From Chloroflexota bacterium (GTDB lineage: Bacteria; Chloroflexota; Dehalococcoidia; UBA1127; JACQUN01), in contig JACQUN010000041.1 of the NCBI GenBank assembly GCA_016210285.1, forward strand, positions 1 through 5,726: DNA of 5,726 bases. The letters are read 5' to 3'. Position 1 is the stretch's first letter. Every line of letters begins with the position of its first letter. The notes beneath the pieces are model-generated. The model was not told the DNA's origin. It saw only the letters and a list, made by a program, of their open reading frames with translations, and did no database searches. Below are positions 1-5,609 of this stretch, piece after piece. The position numbers and the translations under genes were made by a program.

Positions 1-521
1 CCTTAGCCATCCGTGCAGTGGGTCGGACAGCCGGCACCATCATTGAAGAGGTGCGCCGCCAGTTCCGGGAACGACCTGGCATCCTGGCGGGGCAGGAGCG
101 CCCCGACTACGCCCGCTGTGTGGACATCACCGCCCGGGCCGGCCTGCGGGAGATGGTGCTGCCTGGTGTGCTGGCAGTGGGGATGCCCGTGGTCGTCGGC
201 CTGGTGATGCGCTTCACCTTCCACAGCGGCGCCGAGTCTGTGGCCTCGCTGCTCATGGTGGGCACCATCGGGGGCATCATCCTGGCCACCTTCATGAACA
301 ACGCCGGGGGGGCCTGGGACAACGCCAAGAAGCTGATTGAAGCGGGCCAGTTGAAAGGGAGCAATGGAGAGACGCTGGGCAAGGGTTCGTTACCCCATGC
401 TGCCGCGGTGGTCGGGGACACGGTGGGAGACCCCTTCAAGGACACCGCTGGCCCGTCCCTCCATGTGCTGGTCAAGCTGCTCAGCACCATTACCCTCGTG
501 ATGGCACCCCTCTTCATCTAG
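1..521 (+). CDS. hppA: Membrane-bound proton-translocating pyrophosphatase, C-terminal part (gene starts before the window)
   Basis: Couples hydrolysis of pyrophosphate to ion pumping (H+, in some members Na+) across the cytoplasmic membrane. About 172 C-terminal codons are visible, in the frame starting at base 3 (LAIRAVGRTAGTI...) and open to the left edge, so the GTG at 18 is an internal Val and not the start. Family signatures are clear: the AVGR(T/A)AG helix followed by EEVRRQF, the NNAGGAWDNAKK segment, and the late conserved block GDTVGDPFKDTAGPSL, whose Asp and Lys residues help bind Mg-PPi. Three hydrophobic stretches fit the last membrane helices (MVLPGVLAVGMPVVVGLVM; SVASLLMVGTIGGIILATFM; and the final one ending in APLFI). 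The C-terminus looks complete for the family, which is usually about 670-800 residues. The positions separating K+-dependent from K+-independent and H+ from Na+ types lie upstream, so the subtype cannot be called. Family assignment is very secure. Confidence 0.97.
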   Translation, partial: LAIRAVGRTAGTIIEEVRRQFRERPGILAGQERPDYARCVDITARAGLREMVLPGVLAVGMPVVVGLVMRFTFHSGAESVASLLMVGTIGGIILATFMNNAGGAWDNAKKLIEAGQLKGSNGETLGKGSLPHAAAVVGDTVGDPFKDTAGPSLHVLVKLLSTITLVMAPLFI

Positions 522-566
522 CTGAGCAGGGACTGTTGCAGCGGGGCAACGCATGGAGTGCAGAGG

Positions 567-610
567 AAAGGCAGGGGCCGGGGCCGCAGAGCCCCAGCCC
601 CTGCCTTTTT
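567..610 (+). terminator. Rho-independent terminator after hppA
   Basis: The left arm 567-584 pairs with 591-608 as an 18-bp stem with a single C-A mismatch (579/596). It closes a 6-base loop (cgcaga) and runs into five T (606-610). It lies 45 bases after the hppA stop and before the next promoter, so it should insulate hppA from the secreted-protein gene. The AAA at the left foot gives it weak potential to work in the other direction too. Confidence 0.9.
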
Positions 611-680
611 CGCCCCCCTCCCAGCGGCGCCACGGGCCAGAGCCAGGCCTCAACGGCCCGGGGCTAACCCGAAAGCGACA

Positions 681-708
681 TTGACGTTGAATTATGGGGT
701 GTTATGCT
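681..708 (+). promoter_or_regulatory. Sigma-70-type promoter with extended -10 for the secreted-protein gene
   Basis: A -35 box TTGACG (681-686; 5 of 6 to consensus) is followed by a 16-base spacer and a -10 TATGCT (703-708; 4 of 6). TG at 700-701 makes an extended -10 (TGTTATGCT). Transcription would begin near 715, giving a leader of about 48 bases before the GTG at 763. The placement between the terminator and the gene supports it. It also argues against the ATG at 694 as a start, because that codon lies inside the spacer. Confidence 0.7.
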
Positions 709-762
709 ACATCCAGGGCGGGGGACTCGCCCGGCATTCAAGACGGGGACGGCGATACTCAG

Positions 763-3186
763 GTGCGCAGGGCCAACTCCTTCATTCTCTTGGCGCTGCT
801 CCTTTGGGGTGGGGTGATCGGAGACGCCTGCCTGTTCAGGGCCCATGCACCTCAAGCCCAGGGCGCGCCCGTGGCGAGTCCAATCCCAGAGGAGCCGGAC
901 CCTTCCCGCAGCCCACAGGCTGCGCCTTTAGCCACCCCCGCTCCTACTGATGCACCCGAATCCCCTGTGATGCGCACCCCTGCGTCAGCACCTTCCTCCC
1001 CTCACTTGCGGCCCTGGCAGCCTCTGGCCTGGCCTGCACCCCTCGTTGTGGGGGCACAGCCTGGCGTCCCTGCTAGTCAACCCCTGAGCACAGCCGGCCC
1101 GGTCTACGTGAGCTGGGCCATCACCAATGACGGGCCTGCCGACGTGGGGCGGGAGTTCTTTGTCGACCTCTACTTTGACGACTCGCTGGTGGAGCGCTGG
1201 ACCGTGGCCGCGGCCCCGGCAGGAGGGAGCCACCTTGTCCGGGACTGGGCTGACCTTCCCAGGAGGGTGCGCATCCTTCCCGGACCTCACATCCTCAGGC
1301 TTGTGATTGACCCTACCGACGTCGCCGGGCAACGCGAGAGGGGCGATACGGCCTATGCCATCACCGCTCAGTGGGATGGCCCGCCCCCGGCCAGCAAGAA
1401 CCCCCCCGGCGATGCTCGGCATCTTCCCAATCTCGTCCCCTACAGCCCGCCAGGGTGGGATATGCCCCTCCAGGTCTATAGCAGGGTGAACGGCCAGCGT
1501 GCTGAGGGTCTTGCCGCTGAGAGCACAACCTTTGTTCGGGCGTCGTACGGAAACTGGAGCGGCGTCAGCACTGACCAGGAGTTTTACGTCCACCTCTATC
1601 TGGACGACCTGGTTGTGGCTATCTACCGTGTGCCGGGTCTCCTCGCTGGGGACTGGGCAACGTCGCGCGAGCTGGCCCTGCGAGAGATCGTGGCCGTCGC
1701 GCCTGGGTGGCACACGCTCAAGCTGGTGGTGGACGCCACCAGCCTGGTGGACGAAGCCGACAAAAGGGACAACGTCTTCTCCCGCACCCTGTACTGGGGC
1801 CCCGGTGCGGGTGTCCCGGCCACCCAGGCCCCAGAGGCGCAGCCCCCGACAGCCGCCACGCCGGAGCCGTTTGCACCGCCTGGCTGGGATGGCCCCGTGG
1901 TTGCCACCGCCACCAGGGGGCTCCTGGAAAGCGGAACGCTGGTGCGTGGAAAGAACGCCTACGTCCACTGGGCGCTGCGGAACTCCGCGGGAAGCCTGTC
2001 CCAGGGGCCCTATCGTGTGCAGCTCCTTCTGGACGGGAAGCCTGTCGCCCTCTGGCGGCGGCCCCCTCTGGACCCAGGCGGCGTAGACCTGGTGGTCAAC
2101 TGGAACCTGGGGCCTTTGCCCCGAAACCTCTCGGCGGGGCCACATACCCTCGCCCTGGCGGTGGACAGTGGGGGAACCCCTGCTGGGATTACAGTTGGAC
2201 AAGTGCTCTACCAACGCACCTTTTTCTGGGTGGACATTCCCCCTCCTCCCCAGGTGCCTGCCCCTTACTCACCCCAGGATATCCAGGAGCGAGTCGGGAA
2301 GCTCGGGCGGCTCCTTCAAGCCCCTGAGCCCACCCTGCTGGAGGGGGGCCCCCAGCGCGTGGAGGACCTCCTGGCAGTGGCTGATGCAGTCTACTACGCC
2401 CTCTACAAGCGCACGCTCCAGGAGGAGCCCCTTTCCATCTACCTGCTTTCTGACCAGGAGTTCGAGACCTGGGTGAAGCTGGAGTGCCAGGACACCATCG
2501 GGGGTGTCGAGCTTCGGTACCGAGAGCGCTTTCAGAAGTCCTGTGCCCAGCTTCAGGGCTTCTCCGGGTACAGGACCTCCTGGCAGGGGCGGCAGCGCAT
2601 CGTGCTGCGCGGCCAGCGCCCCCCAGCAGAGGTGCTGGCGACCCTGGCCCACGAGCTGGGCCATTCTCGGCAGAGCATGCTGAACCCCTCCCTGGACGGG
2701 TTCTCGGATTCGCTCAACCTGGCCAGCCTGCGGGAGGCCCAGGCCTATGCCCACCAGGTGCTCTTCCTGCGAACCCTGGAAGCCCTTGCTGACCGTCCGC
2801 TGATGCGCTACCCACGGCTGGAGGTGTATGAGCGCTATGTAAGTGTGAAGCTAGGGGAGTTCGAGAACACGGCGGGGACATCAGAGCACAGCCGGGGCAG
2901 GCTGCTGCTTTGGATGGCCTTGCTTACCGACAGGGAGCTCCAGAGAGCGAAGACCGACCTCATCCTCAACGGCTCCCTCACCTTCGGTGCGGCGCGTGCG
3001 GTGTTCCAGCGCCTCCTGGAGCTGAAGCCCACCGAGGGTGAGAGCTACGTCATCGCGGCACTGGGCCAACTGGACGCCCAACTCCCGACGGTGCGCTCCC
3101 TGGCCTTGAGCCGCCTGGCCTCTGCACTGCCCCCGGAGGCCGAAGGGGTGGCGCCCCTGAGGGACACGGGCCTCTTGCTCCCGTAG
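763..3186 (+). CDS. Secreted protein with three CARDB-like repeats and a C-terminal HELGH zinc-metallopeptidase-like domain
   Basis: Numbered from the GTG at 763 (807 aa). Start choice: the reading frame is open to an ATG at 694, but that codon lies within the promoter. The GTG gives a textbook signal peptide: basic VRRAN, then hydrophobic FILLALLLWGGVIG. The SD is weak (GGGGA, 745-749). The Cys after the core has no good lipobox, so export and release by signal peptidase I seems likelier than lipidation. Residues about 30-88 are a Pro/Ala/Ser-rich linker. Three beta-rich repeats of about 120 residues follow (89-207, 226-348, 370-492), resembling CARDB or related Ig-like adhesion folds. The C-terminal region (about 503-807) carries LAHELGHSRQ, with H630, E631 and H634 forming a HExxH zinc site. 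E658 in SLREAQAY, 24 residues later, is a plausible third ligand (gluzincin style). No C-terminal anchor is visible. Likely an extracellular or surface protease with binding modules; substrate unknown. I do not recognise a named family for the whole protein, and peptidase activity is inferred from the motif. Confidence 0.8.
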   Translation: MRRANSFILLALLLWGGVIGDACLFRAHAPQAQGAPVASPIPEEPDPSRSPQAAPLATPAPTDAPESPVMRTPASAPSSPHLRPWQPLAWPAPLVVGAQPGVPASQPLSTAGPVYVSWAITNDGPADVGREFFVDLYFDDSLVERWTVAAAPAGGSHLVRDWADLPRRVRILPGPHILRLVIDPTDVAGQRERGDTAYAITAQWDGPPPASKNPPGDARHLPNLVPYSPPGWDMPLQVYSRVNGQRAEGLAAESTTFVRASYGNWSGVSTDQEFYVHLYLDDLVVAIYRVPGLLAGDWATSRELALREIVAVAPGWHTLKLVVDATSLVDEADKRDNVFSRTLYWGPGAGVPATQAPEAQPPTAATPEPFAPPGWDGPVVATATRGLLESGTLVRGKNAYVHWALRNSAGSLSQGPYRVQLLLDGKPVALWRRPPLDPGGVDLVVNWNLGPLPRNLSAGPHTLALAVDSGGTPAGITVGQVLYQRTFFWVDIPPPPQVPAPYSPQDIQERVGKLGRLLQAPEPTLLEGGPQRVEDLLAVADAVYYALYKRTLQEEPLSIYLLSDQEFETWVKLECQDTIGGVELRYRERFQKSCAQLQGFSGYRTSWQGRQRIVLRGQRPPAEVLATLAHELGHSRQSMLNPSLDGFSDSLNLASLREAQAYAHQVLFLRTLEALADRPLMRYPRLEVYERYVSVKLGEFENTAGTSEHSRGRLLLWMALLTDRELQRAKTDLILNGSLTFGAARAVFQRLLELKPTEGESYVIAALGQLDAQLPTVRSLALSRLASALPPEAEGVAPLRDTGLLLP
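1027..2238 (+). repeat. Three tandem CARDB-like domain repeats within the secreted protein
   Basis: Units at about 1027-1383, 1438-1806 and 1870-2238. Shared landmarks in order: a lead-in PPGWD(M/G)P(L/V) in units 2 and 3; a strand with two acidic residues after a hydrophobic run (FFVDLYFDD / FYVHLYLDD / YRVQLLLDG); a G(P/W)H(I/T)L(R/K/A)L strand followed by V(I/V/V)D or AVD; and a closing aromatic strand ending in W (TAQWDGPP / TLYWGPG / FFWVDIPP). Pro/Ala-rich linkers separate the units. Units 1 and 2 are the most alike, and unit 3 lacks the DEADKRDN-type turn. The repeats are diverged at protein level and not obvious as DNA repeats. The CARDB assignment rests on pattern only. Confidence 0.65.
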
Positions 3187-3198
3187 CGCGTTGCCCGG

Positions 3199-3543
3199 CT
3201 AGGCGTAGGGCCCCAGGTGCATCCCGCCCAGGAGGTGGATGTGTCCATGCTCCTGGCTCTGCATGGCATCGTGCCCGAAGTTGGAGAGGATTCGGAATCC
3301 TTTCGGGCACCATTTGACACCCATCTCCACTGCCACTGTCCCTAGCCTGGCGATGGTGCCGTTGCTCCAGAGCTCGTCCTGGGTCACGTGCTGGCGCGGC
3401 ACCACCAGCAGCATGACCGGGGCCCACCGCAGCCGGTTCTCGAAGACGACCACCTCTGCGTCCTGGTAGCGGATGGTGGCAGGTTCACGCCCTGCGACGA
3501 TTTCACAGAAGACGCAGTACCTGGTCTGCTGTCTCTCCATCAT
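3199..3543 (-). CDS. HIT (histidine triad) family protein, HINT-like
   Basis: A 114-residue cytosolic nucleotide hydrolase/transferase of the HIT superfamily. Members typically cleave phosphoramidate or dinucleotide bonds of AMP derivatives; the physiological substrate is not determined. The triad is at 99-103 in QEHGHIHLLGG (H99, H101, H103), and H101 matches the nucleophilic middle His. The N-terminal CVFC pair (C10, C13) with PRQH (H51) fits the structural zinc site of many bacterial HIT proteins. SNFGHDAMQSQ precedes the triad as N..G.....QS does in HINT proteins, and the chain ends soon after the GG, as expected for a single-domain member. Two ATGs are adjacent (3543 and 3540); an SD-like GAGG (complement of 3550-3553) lies 6 or 9 bases upstream, so either may be used. 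It lies 45 bases after the DnaC-like gene on the same strand and is probably the last gene of that operon. Its stop is only 12 bp from the convergent secreted-protein gene. Confidence 0.93.
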   Translation of the reverse strand: MMERQQTRYCVFCEIVAGREPATIRYQDAEVVVFENRLRWAPVMLLVVPRQHVTQDELWSNGTIARLGTVAVEMGVKWCPKGFRILSNFGHDAMQSQEHGHIHLLGGMHLGPYA

Positions 3544-3588
3544 CTGTTGCCTCGCTGAGGAGGGGATGCGCCAAAGGCTTGCGACGGG

Positions 3589-4986
3589 CTAAGGCCGCGA
3601 GCTTTGCACGCGGCGGGGTGCCCTCGGCCTCTGGGCCTGGTCTCGGTAGTCCGGCGCGTCCATCTCGATATACGTCACGAACCGCTCGTCCTTGAGCCGT
3701 GAGGCAACCGCCGCGCTGAGCTCCACCTGCTCCCCCATGGTGATGACGGTGGGGAGCCTGGCGCTGTGCCGGAAGGCGATAATCTGGTAGAGCTTCTCCT
3801 CGGCCCAGGGGGTGCTCCGCTGCGAGCCCAGGTCGTCCATGATGAGCAGGGGGGCTGACTTCACCTGGTCAAAGAGCTCGTCGTAGGCGATGGTGCTCTC
3901 CGGGCGGAAGGCGTAGCGCAGGTGGTCCAGCAGGTCGGGCACGAAGGCGAAAAAGGCCGGCTGCCCCTGGGCAGCGCGGGCCGTGTAGATGGCCACGGCA
4001 AGGTGGGTTTTCCCCACACCTGGCTTGCCCTGCAGGATCAGCCACTGCCCCGCCGGGTCCCGTGCCAGCTCCCTAGCGGCCTTGAGGGCCGTCTCCAGGC
4101 TGTCCCGCTGGCGGGCGCTGATGGCCCTGTTCCCCCGGAGGTCAAAGGCGTCGAAGGTCATCTCCCGCTGCTGCTCCGGCGTGGGCGCCCCCAGCAGGCC
4201 GCGGACGGCGGGACGCCCGCGCTCCAGCTCCAGGACCTGGCAGAGCCGCGAGTCCGTGAGGCGCGAGCGCAGACGCTCGTCCAGGCCGCTCAGGGGGACG
4301 CTCACGGTTACCACGGTGGGAAGCTGGTAGTGGTAGCGATGGTTCAGGACCTGGAAGAGCTTCTCCTGTGCCCAGGGGGTGGAGGCGTGGGCTCCCAGGT
4401 CGTCCAGGGCCAGCAGGGGGGCGTTTCGCACCTGCTCAAAGAGCTCGTCGTAGGGGGTCTGGCTGTCTGGCGCAAAGGTGGCCCGCAGGTGGTCGAGGAG
4501 GTCGGGGACCGTCACGAAGAAGGCGGGCCGCCCCTGCCGCAGGCACTCGTTGATGACGGCGGCGGCCAGGTGGGTCTTGCCGCACCCGCTGGTGCCCGTG
4601 AGCACCAGCCAGCCCTGGGGGCTCTCGGCAAAGGCCCGGCCCGCTCGGTAGGCGCTCTGGAAGAGGCGCTGGCTGGCCGTGTCCTGGGTGCGCCCCAGGG
4701 GGTTCAGCGCCTCGAAGGTGAGGCGAGTCAGAGGGCCCAGGTTGCTGTAGCGGCGCAGCCGAGCGAGACGGTCCTCCTCTGCTTCGTTCTTCTGGCACTG
4801 GCAGGGCCGGATCTTGCCGAAGTCCGGGTGCCCGTAGGGAACCCGGTCCTGGACGTAGCCAATGCCGCCGCAGACCGGGCAGTCCGGCGCGCTGGCCGCT
4901 TCAGCGGGCAAGGGGGCCGTACCTCCGGCGTCCCCGGAGGAGCTCCTTAGCCGGAACCCTTTCAGGATGTCGCCCAGGCTCTCCAC
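3589..4986 (-). CDS. DnaC/DnaI-like helicase-loader ATPase with two tandem ATPase modules
   Basis: A 465-residue AAA+ protein of the DnaC/IstB type, probably loading the replicative helicase or otherwise remodelling DNA. The N-terminus has a Cys4 zinc motif (C36PVC39 and C62QC64) in the layout of DnaI- and phage DnaC-type loaders. Module A (about 86-260) has Walker A GTSGCGKT (131-138), Walker B LLALDD (191-196) and SRL with R242. Module B (about 275-448) has GKPGVGKT (320-327), LLIMDD (380-385) and SRL with R430. Each module starts with its own TF(E/D)A(L/F) lead-in, so the whole ATPase unit is duplicated. Usual family members are about 240-330 residues with one ATPase. Both modules lack the family's TSN (sensor-1 Asn), showing VSV and MGE instead. 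The frame is open to an ATG at 5112, but that would lie deep in the DnaD-domain gene. GTG 4986 has a strong SD and begins a family-like VESLGDILKGF. It overlaps the upstream DnaD-like gene by 86 nt. IstB-type transposition helpers share the fold, but no istA-like gene is adjacent. Confidence 0.88.
   Translation of the reverse strand: MESLGDILKGFRLRSSSGDAGGTAPLPAEAASAPDCPVCGGIGYVQDRVPYGHPDFGKIRPCQCQKNEAEEDRLARLRRYSNLGPLTRLTFEALNPLGRTQDTASQRLFQSAYRAGRAFAESPQGWLVLTGTSGCGKTHLAAAVINECLRQGRPAFFVTVPDLLDHLRATFAPDSQTPYDELFEQVRNAPLLALDDLGAHASTPWAQEKLFQVLNHRYHYQLPTVVTVSVPLSGLDERLRSRLTDSRLCQVLELERGRPAVRGLLGAPTPEQQREMTFDAFDLRGNRAISARQRDSLETALKAARELARDPAGQWLILQGKPGVGKTHLAVAIYTARAAQGQPAFFAFVPDLLDHLRYAFRPESTIAYDELFDQVKSAPLLIMDDLGSQRSTPWAEEKLYQIIAFRHSARLPTVITMGEQVELSAAVASRLKDERFVTYIEMDAPDYRDQAQRPRAPRRVQSSRP
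3643..4164 (-). repeat. ATPase module B (second copy of the internal duplication)
   Basis: Second repeat, with GQPAFFAFVPDLLDHLR, YDELFDQV and STPWAEEKLYQI aligning to module A without gaps. By hand count 47 of 79 residues are identical between the GxPAFF start and the sensor-1 region. The N-terminal zinc motif is not repeated. Similarity falls off on both flanks. Confidence 0.88.
4213..4731 (-). repeat. ATPase module A (first copy of the internal duplication)
   Basis: First of two direct repeats inside the DnaC-like gene, running from the TRLTFEAL lead-in through Walker A, Walker B and the SRL arginine. A key conserved run is GRPAFFVTVPDLLDHLR, then YDELFEQV, then STPWAQEKLFQV. The matching point in copy B lies 189 codons (567 nt) downstream. 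Confidence 0.88.
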
Positions 4987-5608
4987 CTTCCCTCCCCTCG
5001 CTAGCCCATCGCTGGAGGATGCGTTCAATATAGGGCCAGCTCCGCTTGTTGCGCAAGGCCGCCTCGCGTATGGCCTCCTCGATCCACGAAGCGGGGTACT
5101 GGCCCTCGGCATCCTTGAGCTGCTCCCCTACGAGCGGCGTGATCATGCCGATGTTCTCCTCGTAGAGCTGGAAGATGTCCCGCCGGGGCGGAGCCTCCTC
5201 CAGGGGGGCGGCGTTGGGCAGGCCGGGCAGGGCGATCTCCCCCCGCTGGATCCGCTCTGCGGCCTGGCGGTTCTCCGCGGTGTTGAGCAGGTACAGCTCC
5301 TCCTGGCGGTCCCCGGCGGTGACGGCCAGGCGCAGGAGGATCCCGTCCCTCTGGCACGCATCGAGCGCCTTCCGCAGCCCTTCCTGCGTCCGGCCCGGCG
5401 CAGCGACGCGCAGGGCCGTAGGGTCCGCCGCCAGCTCGCTGAAGGTCAGGAAGCGGGGGTATCCTCGCTTGCGGTGCAGCAAGAAGAGGGCACGCAGGGC
5501 GCATCTGAGCTCGCCCGGGTCCTGGATGCTCTCCAGAAGGGGGCCGAAGAAGGCGTTGGGGACGGGGGTGTGCAGGGTGCGGGCTGGGAAGCCGCTGAAG
5601 GTGGGCAT
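4901..5608 (-). CDS. DnaD-domain replication/primosome protein
   Basis: A 235-residue protein likely acting with the adjacent DnaC-like ATPase in primosome assembly or helicase loading, by analogy with Firmicutes DnaD and DnaI. The N-terminal half (1-110) looks like a winged-helix region: FSGFP, then TPVPNAFFGPLLESIQDPGE, LFLLHRKRGYPRFL, and a SEL...T(Q)EGL..AL recognition-type helix pair. A charged, Pro-rich linker (about 120-144) leads to the DnaD/DnaB2 C-terminal domain (145-204). That domain has FQLYEENIGMITPLV, WIEEAIREAALRNKRSWPYI and the diagnostic Y193IERILQRW201 (YxxxIxxxW). The N-terminus looks complete from ATG 5608, with AGGA (complement of 5616-5619) 7 bases upstream. A basic tail of about 30 residues after the domain is encoded where the gene overlaps the start of the ATPase gene by 86 nt. 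The ATG is one base after the stop of a transposase fragment, so its upstream region is not the usual intergenic spacer. Confidence 0.88.
   Translation of the reverse strand: MPTFSGFPARTLHTPVPNAFFGPLLESIQDPGELRCALRALFLLHRKRGYPRFLTFSELAADPTALRVAAPGRTQEGLRKALDACQRDGILLRLAVTAGDRQEELYLLNTAENRQAAERIQRGEIALPGLPNAAPLEEAPPRRDIFQLYEENIGMITPLVGEQLKDAEGQYPASWIEEAIREAALRNKRSWPYIERILQRWASEGREGGEPGRHPERVPAKELLRGRRRYGPLAR
4991..4999 (-). promoter_or_regulatory. Ribosome binding site fixing the GTG start of the DnaC-like gene
   Basis: The minus strand reads GAGGGGAGG and then gaag before GTG at 4986. The GGAGG core is 4 bases from the start codon, with a second GAGG at 9 bases. This purine run lies inside the DnaD-like coding region, where it encodes part of SEGREGG. 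It decides in favour of GTG 4986 over the far upstream ATG at 5112. Confidence 0.75.
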
Positions 5609-5609
5609 A

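Noticed and set aside
763..900. Lipoprotein reading of the secreted protein based on the Cys after the hydrophobic core
   Set aside because: The residues before the Cys (VIGDAC) do not fit a lipobox, which needs a small residue such as Ala or Gly just before the Cys and Leu or similar three before.
558..950. Open frame beginning in the hppA terminator and running into the secreted-protein gene
   Set aside because: It starts inside the terminator hairpin, is Arg/Pro-rich low complexity, and overlaps the promoter and signal peptide of the real gene in another frame.
985..2214. 409-codon open frame on the minus strand opposite the secreted-protein gene
   Set aside because: The plus-strand frame has a signal peptide, domain repeats and a metal-binding motif. 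The antisense frame has no recognisable domains and low-complexity composition typical of mirror frames in GC-rich DNA.
3922..4950. 342-codon open frame on the plus strand opposite the DnaC-like gene
   Set aside because: Rich in Gly, Val, Gln and Ala with no motif. It is the mirror of a clearly conserved tandem ATPase gene.
3589..4986. IstB-type transposition helper reading of the ATPase, suggested by the nearby transposase fragment
   Set aside because: IstB pairs with IstA of the IS21 family, whereas the fragment here looks like IS630. The N-terminal Cys4 motif and DnaD-like neighbour favour a helicase-loader role.
4987..5112. N-terminal extension of the DnaC-like protein back to ATG 5112
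   Set aside because: The extra 42 residues are Arg/Pro/Ser-rich shadow of the conserved DnaD domain, and the GTG at 4986 has a much better ribosome binding site.
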